DNA of 6,115 bases, taken from the NCBI GenBank assembly GCA_027082895.1, contig JALWTJ010000249.1, positions 1 to 6,115 of the forward strand, given 5' to 3'. A model generated the notes under the pieces. It was not told the DNA's origin and did not search any database. It saw only the letters and a program-made list of their open reading frames with translations. Source of the stretch: Hyphomicrobiales bacterium (GTDB lineage Bacteria > Pseudomonadota > Alphaproteobacteria > Rhizobiales > Devosiaceae). Made by a program: the position numbers and the translations under genes. Below are positions 5,737-6,115 of the stretch, piece by piece; position 1 is the stretch's first letter; the number at the start of each line of letters is the position of its first letter.

Positions 5737-5897
5737 GTGGAAAGCCCCGTTGACATCATGGGACAATATCTCCGCGACCTGCGGCAGCAATATGGTGGAT
5801 GGCCCTGCCGGGCAAATCCCGGGCAATCGGCGCCCCCCCGCTGGCGGGCGCTCATGGACGGGCCTTCCCCGCTGCCCGTGCCGGTGTCGCGCATCAT
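5733..5897 (-). CDS. Possible 54-residue Cys/Arg-rich small protein between peptidase and DUF1499 genes
   Basis: A small frame starting at ATG 5897-5895, which overlaps the TGA of the peptidase gene (ATGA), and ending in TGA 5735-5733, which overlaps the ATG of the DUF1499 gene (ATGA). AAAGG lies seven bases before the start, a good ribosome site. The product would begin MMRDTGTGSG, contain CC at 37-38 plus C25 and C45, and have an RRSRRY stretch near 39-44. It has no hydrophobic segment and resembles nothing I recognise. In its favour are both overlaps and the fact that it fills the gap exactly. Against it: in GC-rich DNA long open frames arise by chance, the same frame stays open upstream across the peptidase gene, and the composition (Gly, Arg, Pro, Cys) is typical of spurious frames. 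It may at least act as a coupling ORF. Confidence 0.2.
   Translation of the reverse strand: MMRDTGTGSGEGPSMSARQRGGADCPGFARQGHPPYCCRRSRRYCPMMSTGLST
5808..5826. repeat. Direct repeat of CCGGGCAA with an embedded inverted repeat
   Basis: CCGGGCAA occurs at 5808-5815 and again at 5819-5826, 11 bases apart (one helical turn). In addition CCGGG (5808-5812) and CCCGG (5818-5822) are inverted around CAAAT. The element lies between the peptidase and DUF1499 genes and could be a small hairpin or protein-binding site; no known motif is recognised. Confidence 0.35.
5830..5851. repeat. GC-rich inverted repeat between peptidase and DUF1499 genes
   Basis: GCGCCC (5830-5835) and GGGCGC (5846-5851) pair perfectly around ten bases, some of which can extend the stem. 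On the minus strand it lies 43 bases after the peptidase stop. No T-run follows, so it is not a standard terminator. It could slow or protect the message between the two genes. Confidence 0.4.
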
Positions 5898-6115
5898 CCC
5901 TTGTCCTTTCCCTTGCGCCTGGAAGGCCCCGACACCGACCCCGCCCCTTGATCGCACATGTGACGAATGGCTTGCCATTCGGCGGCCGAAAAGACCGGTG
6001 ACCGCGATGTCTCATCCCCGGAACCATTCCCCGCGGTTCCGCCCGCTTCGAGCATGGCGCGACGTTCCGCATTCAGGGGATGGCTGGACAGCAGTGCAAA
6101 TTTTACCGCGTCGGA
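5894..6115 (-). CDS. Probable M48-family metallopeptidase, C-terminal end only
   Basis: The last 73 codons of a gene that begins beyond the right edge. The visible start, FALLSSHPLNAERRAML (about residues 6-22 of this piece), matches the conserved SSHP-xx-ER segment found after the active site in M48 (HtpX/Oma1-like, BepA-like) zinc peptidases. After a Gly/Ser-rich linker comes FSAAEWQAIRHMC (42-54), a C-terminal motif I associate with alphaproteobacterial M48 proteins, then a Lys-rich tail. The catalytic HExxH motif would lie outside the window and cannot be checked. Members of this type act in the envelope on misfolded proteins. The reading frame is open without interruption to the edge and ends in TGA 5896-5894. 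The DUF1499 gene follows on the same strand 157 bases later. Confidence 0.72.
   Translation of the reverse strand, partial: SDAVKFALLSSHPLNAERRAMLEAGGTAGNGSGDETSRSPVFSAAEWQAIRHMCDQGAGSVSGPSRRKGKDKG

Noticed and set aside
5737..6072. Extension of the DUF1499 protein upstream to ATG 6072
   Set aside because: The extra 112 residues are Arg/Pro/Gly-rich, lie partly over the peptidase C-terminus in another frame, and precede a normal basic N-terminus with membrane helices.
1..6115. Mobile elements, CRISPR arrays, tRNA or rRNA genes, prophage or defence genes
   Set aside because: No transposase or integrase motif, no regularly spaced long repeats, no terminal inverted repeats and no tRNA-like fold were seen; all sizeable frames are accounted for by housekeeping or accessory metabolic genes.

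Overview
The window is GC-rich, densely packed bacterial DNA with short intergenic gaps. The proteins resemble those of Alphaproteobacteria: a ROK-type sugar repressor divergent from an exported protein, a lone BioY, a LACTB2-like metallo-hydrolase, a DUF1499 membrane protein and an M48-type peptidase tail. I would guess Hyphomicrobiales or a relative, but this rests on gene types and composition; there is no rRNA or other marker.

Left part (1-3230). A minus-strand gene leaves the window at base 1; only its start, a clean Sec signal peptide with a strong ribosome site, is visible. It is divergent from a ROK-family regulator (347-1564, +) across about 260 bases that hold an AT-rich core with overlapping promoter-like elements and a possible operator. 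The regulator overlaps by 11 bases a secreted FG-GAP/VCBS repeat protein of the CRTAC1 type with a C-terminal ASPIC/UnbV domain (1554-3230, +), so the two are very probably co-transcribed. The arrangement suggests a sugar-responsive repressor controlling itself, the secreted protein and the divergent exported gene, which may be an ABC-transporter binding protein. That last step is inference.

Middle part (3231-4971). bioY (3353-3955, -), the substrate-binding membrane component of a biotin transporter, converges on the FG-GAP gene and ends in a probable intrinsic terminator. It is divergent from a metallo-beta-lactamase-fold hydrolase (4033-4971, +) over only 77 bases. The hydrolase has a complete metal-binding set and a LACTB2-like C-terminal winged helix, lacks an obvious ribosome site and may be read from a leaderless message.

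Right part (4972-6115). On the minus strand are the C-terminal end of a probable M48-family metallopeptidase (5894 to the edge) and then a three-helix membrane protein with a DUF1499 domain (4978-5736). The 157 bases between them carry GC-rich repeats and a possible 54-residue Cys- and Arg-rich small ORF that meets both neighbours through ATGA overlaps.

I see no mobile element, tRNA, rRNA or CRISPR array, and no clearly new biological system. The most interesting points are the ROK/FG-GAP overlap, the two-codon ORF with a strong ribosome site in the ROK leader, the possible 54-residue ORF, and the possible leaderless start of the metallo-hydrolase gene.
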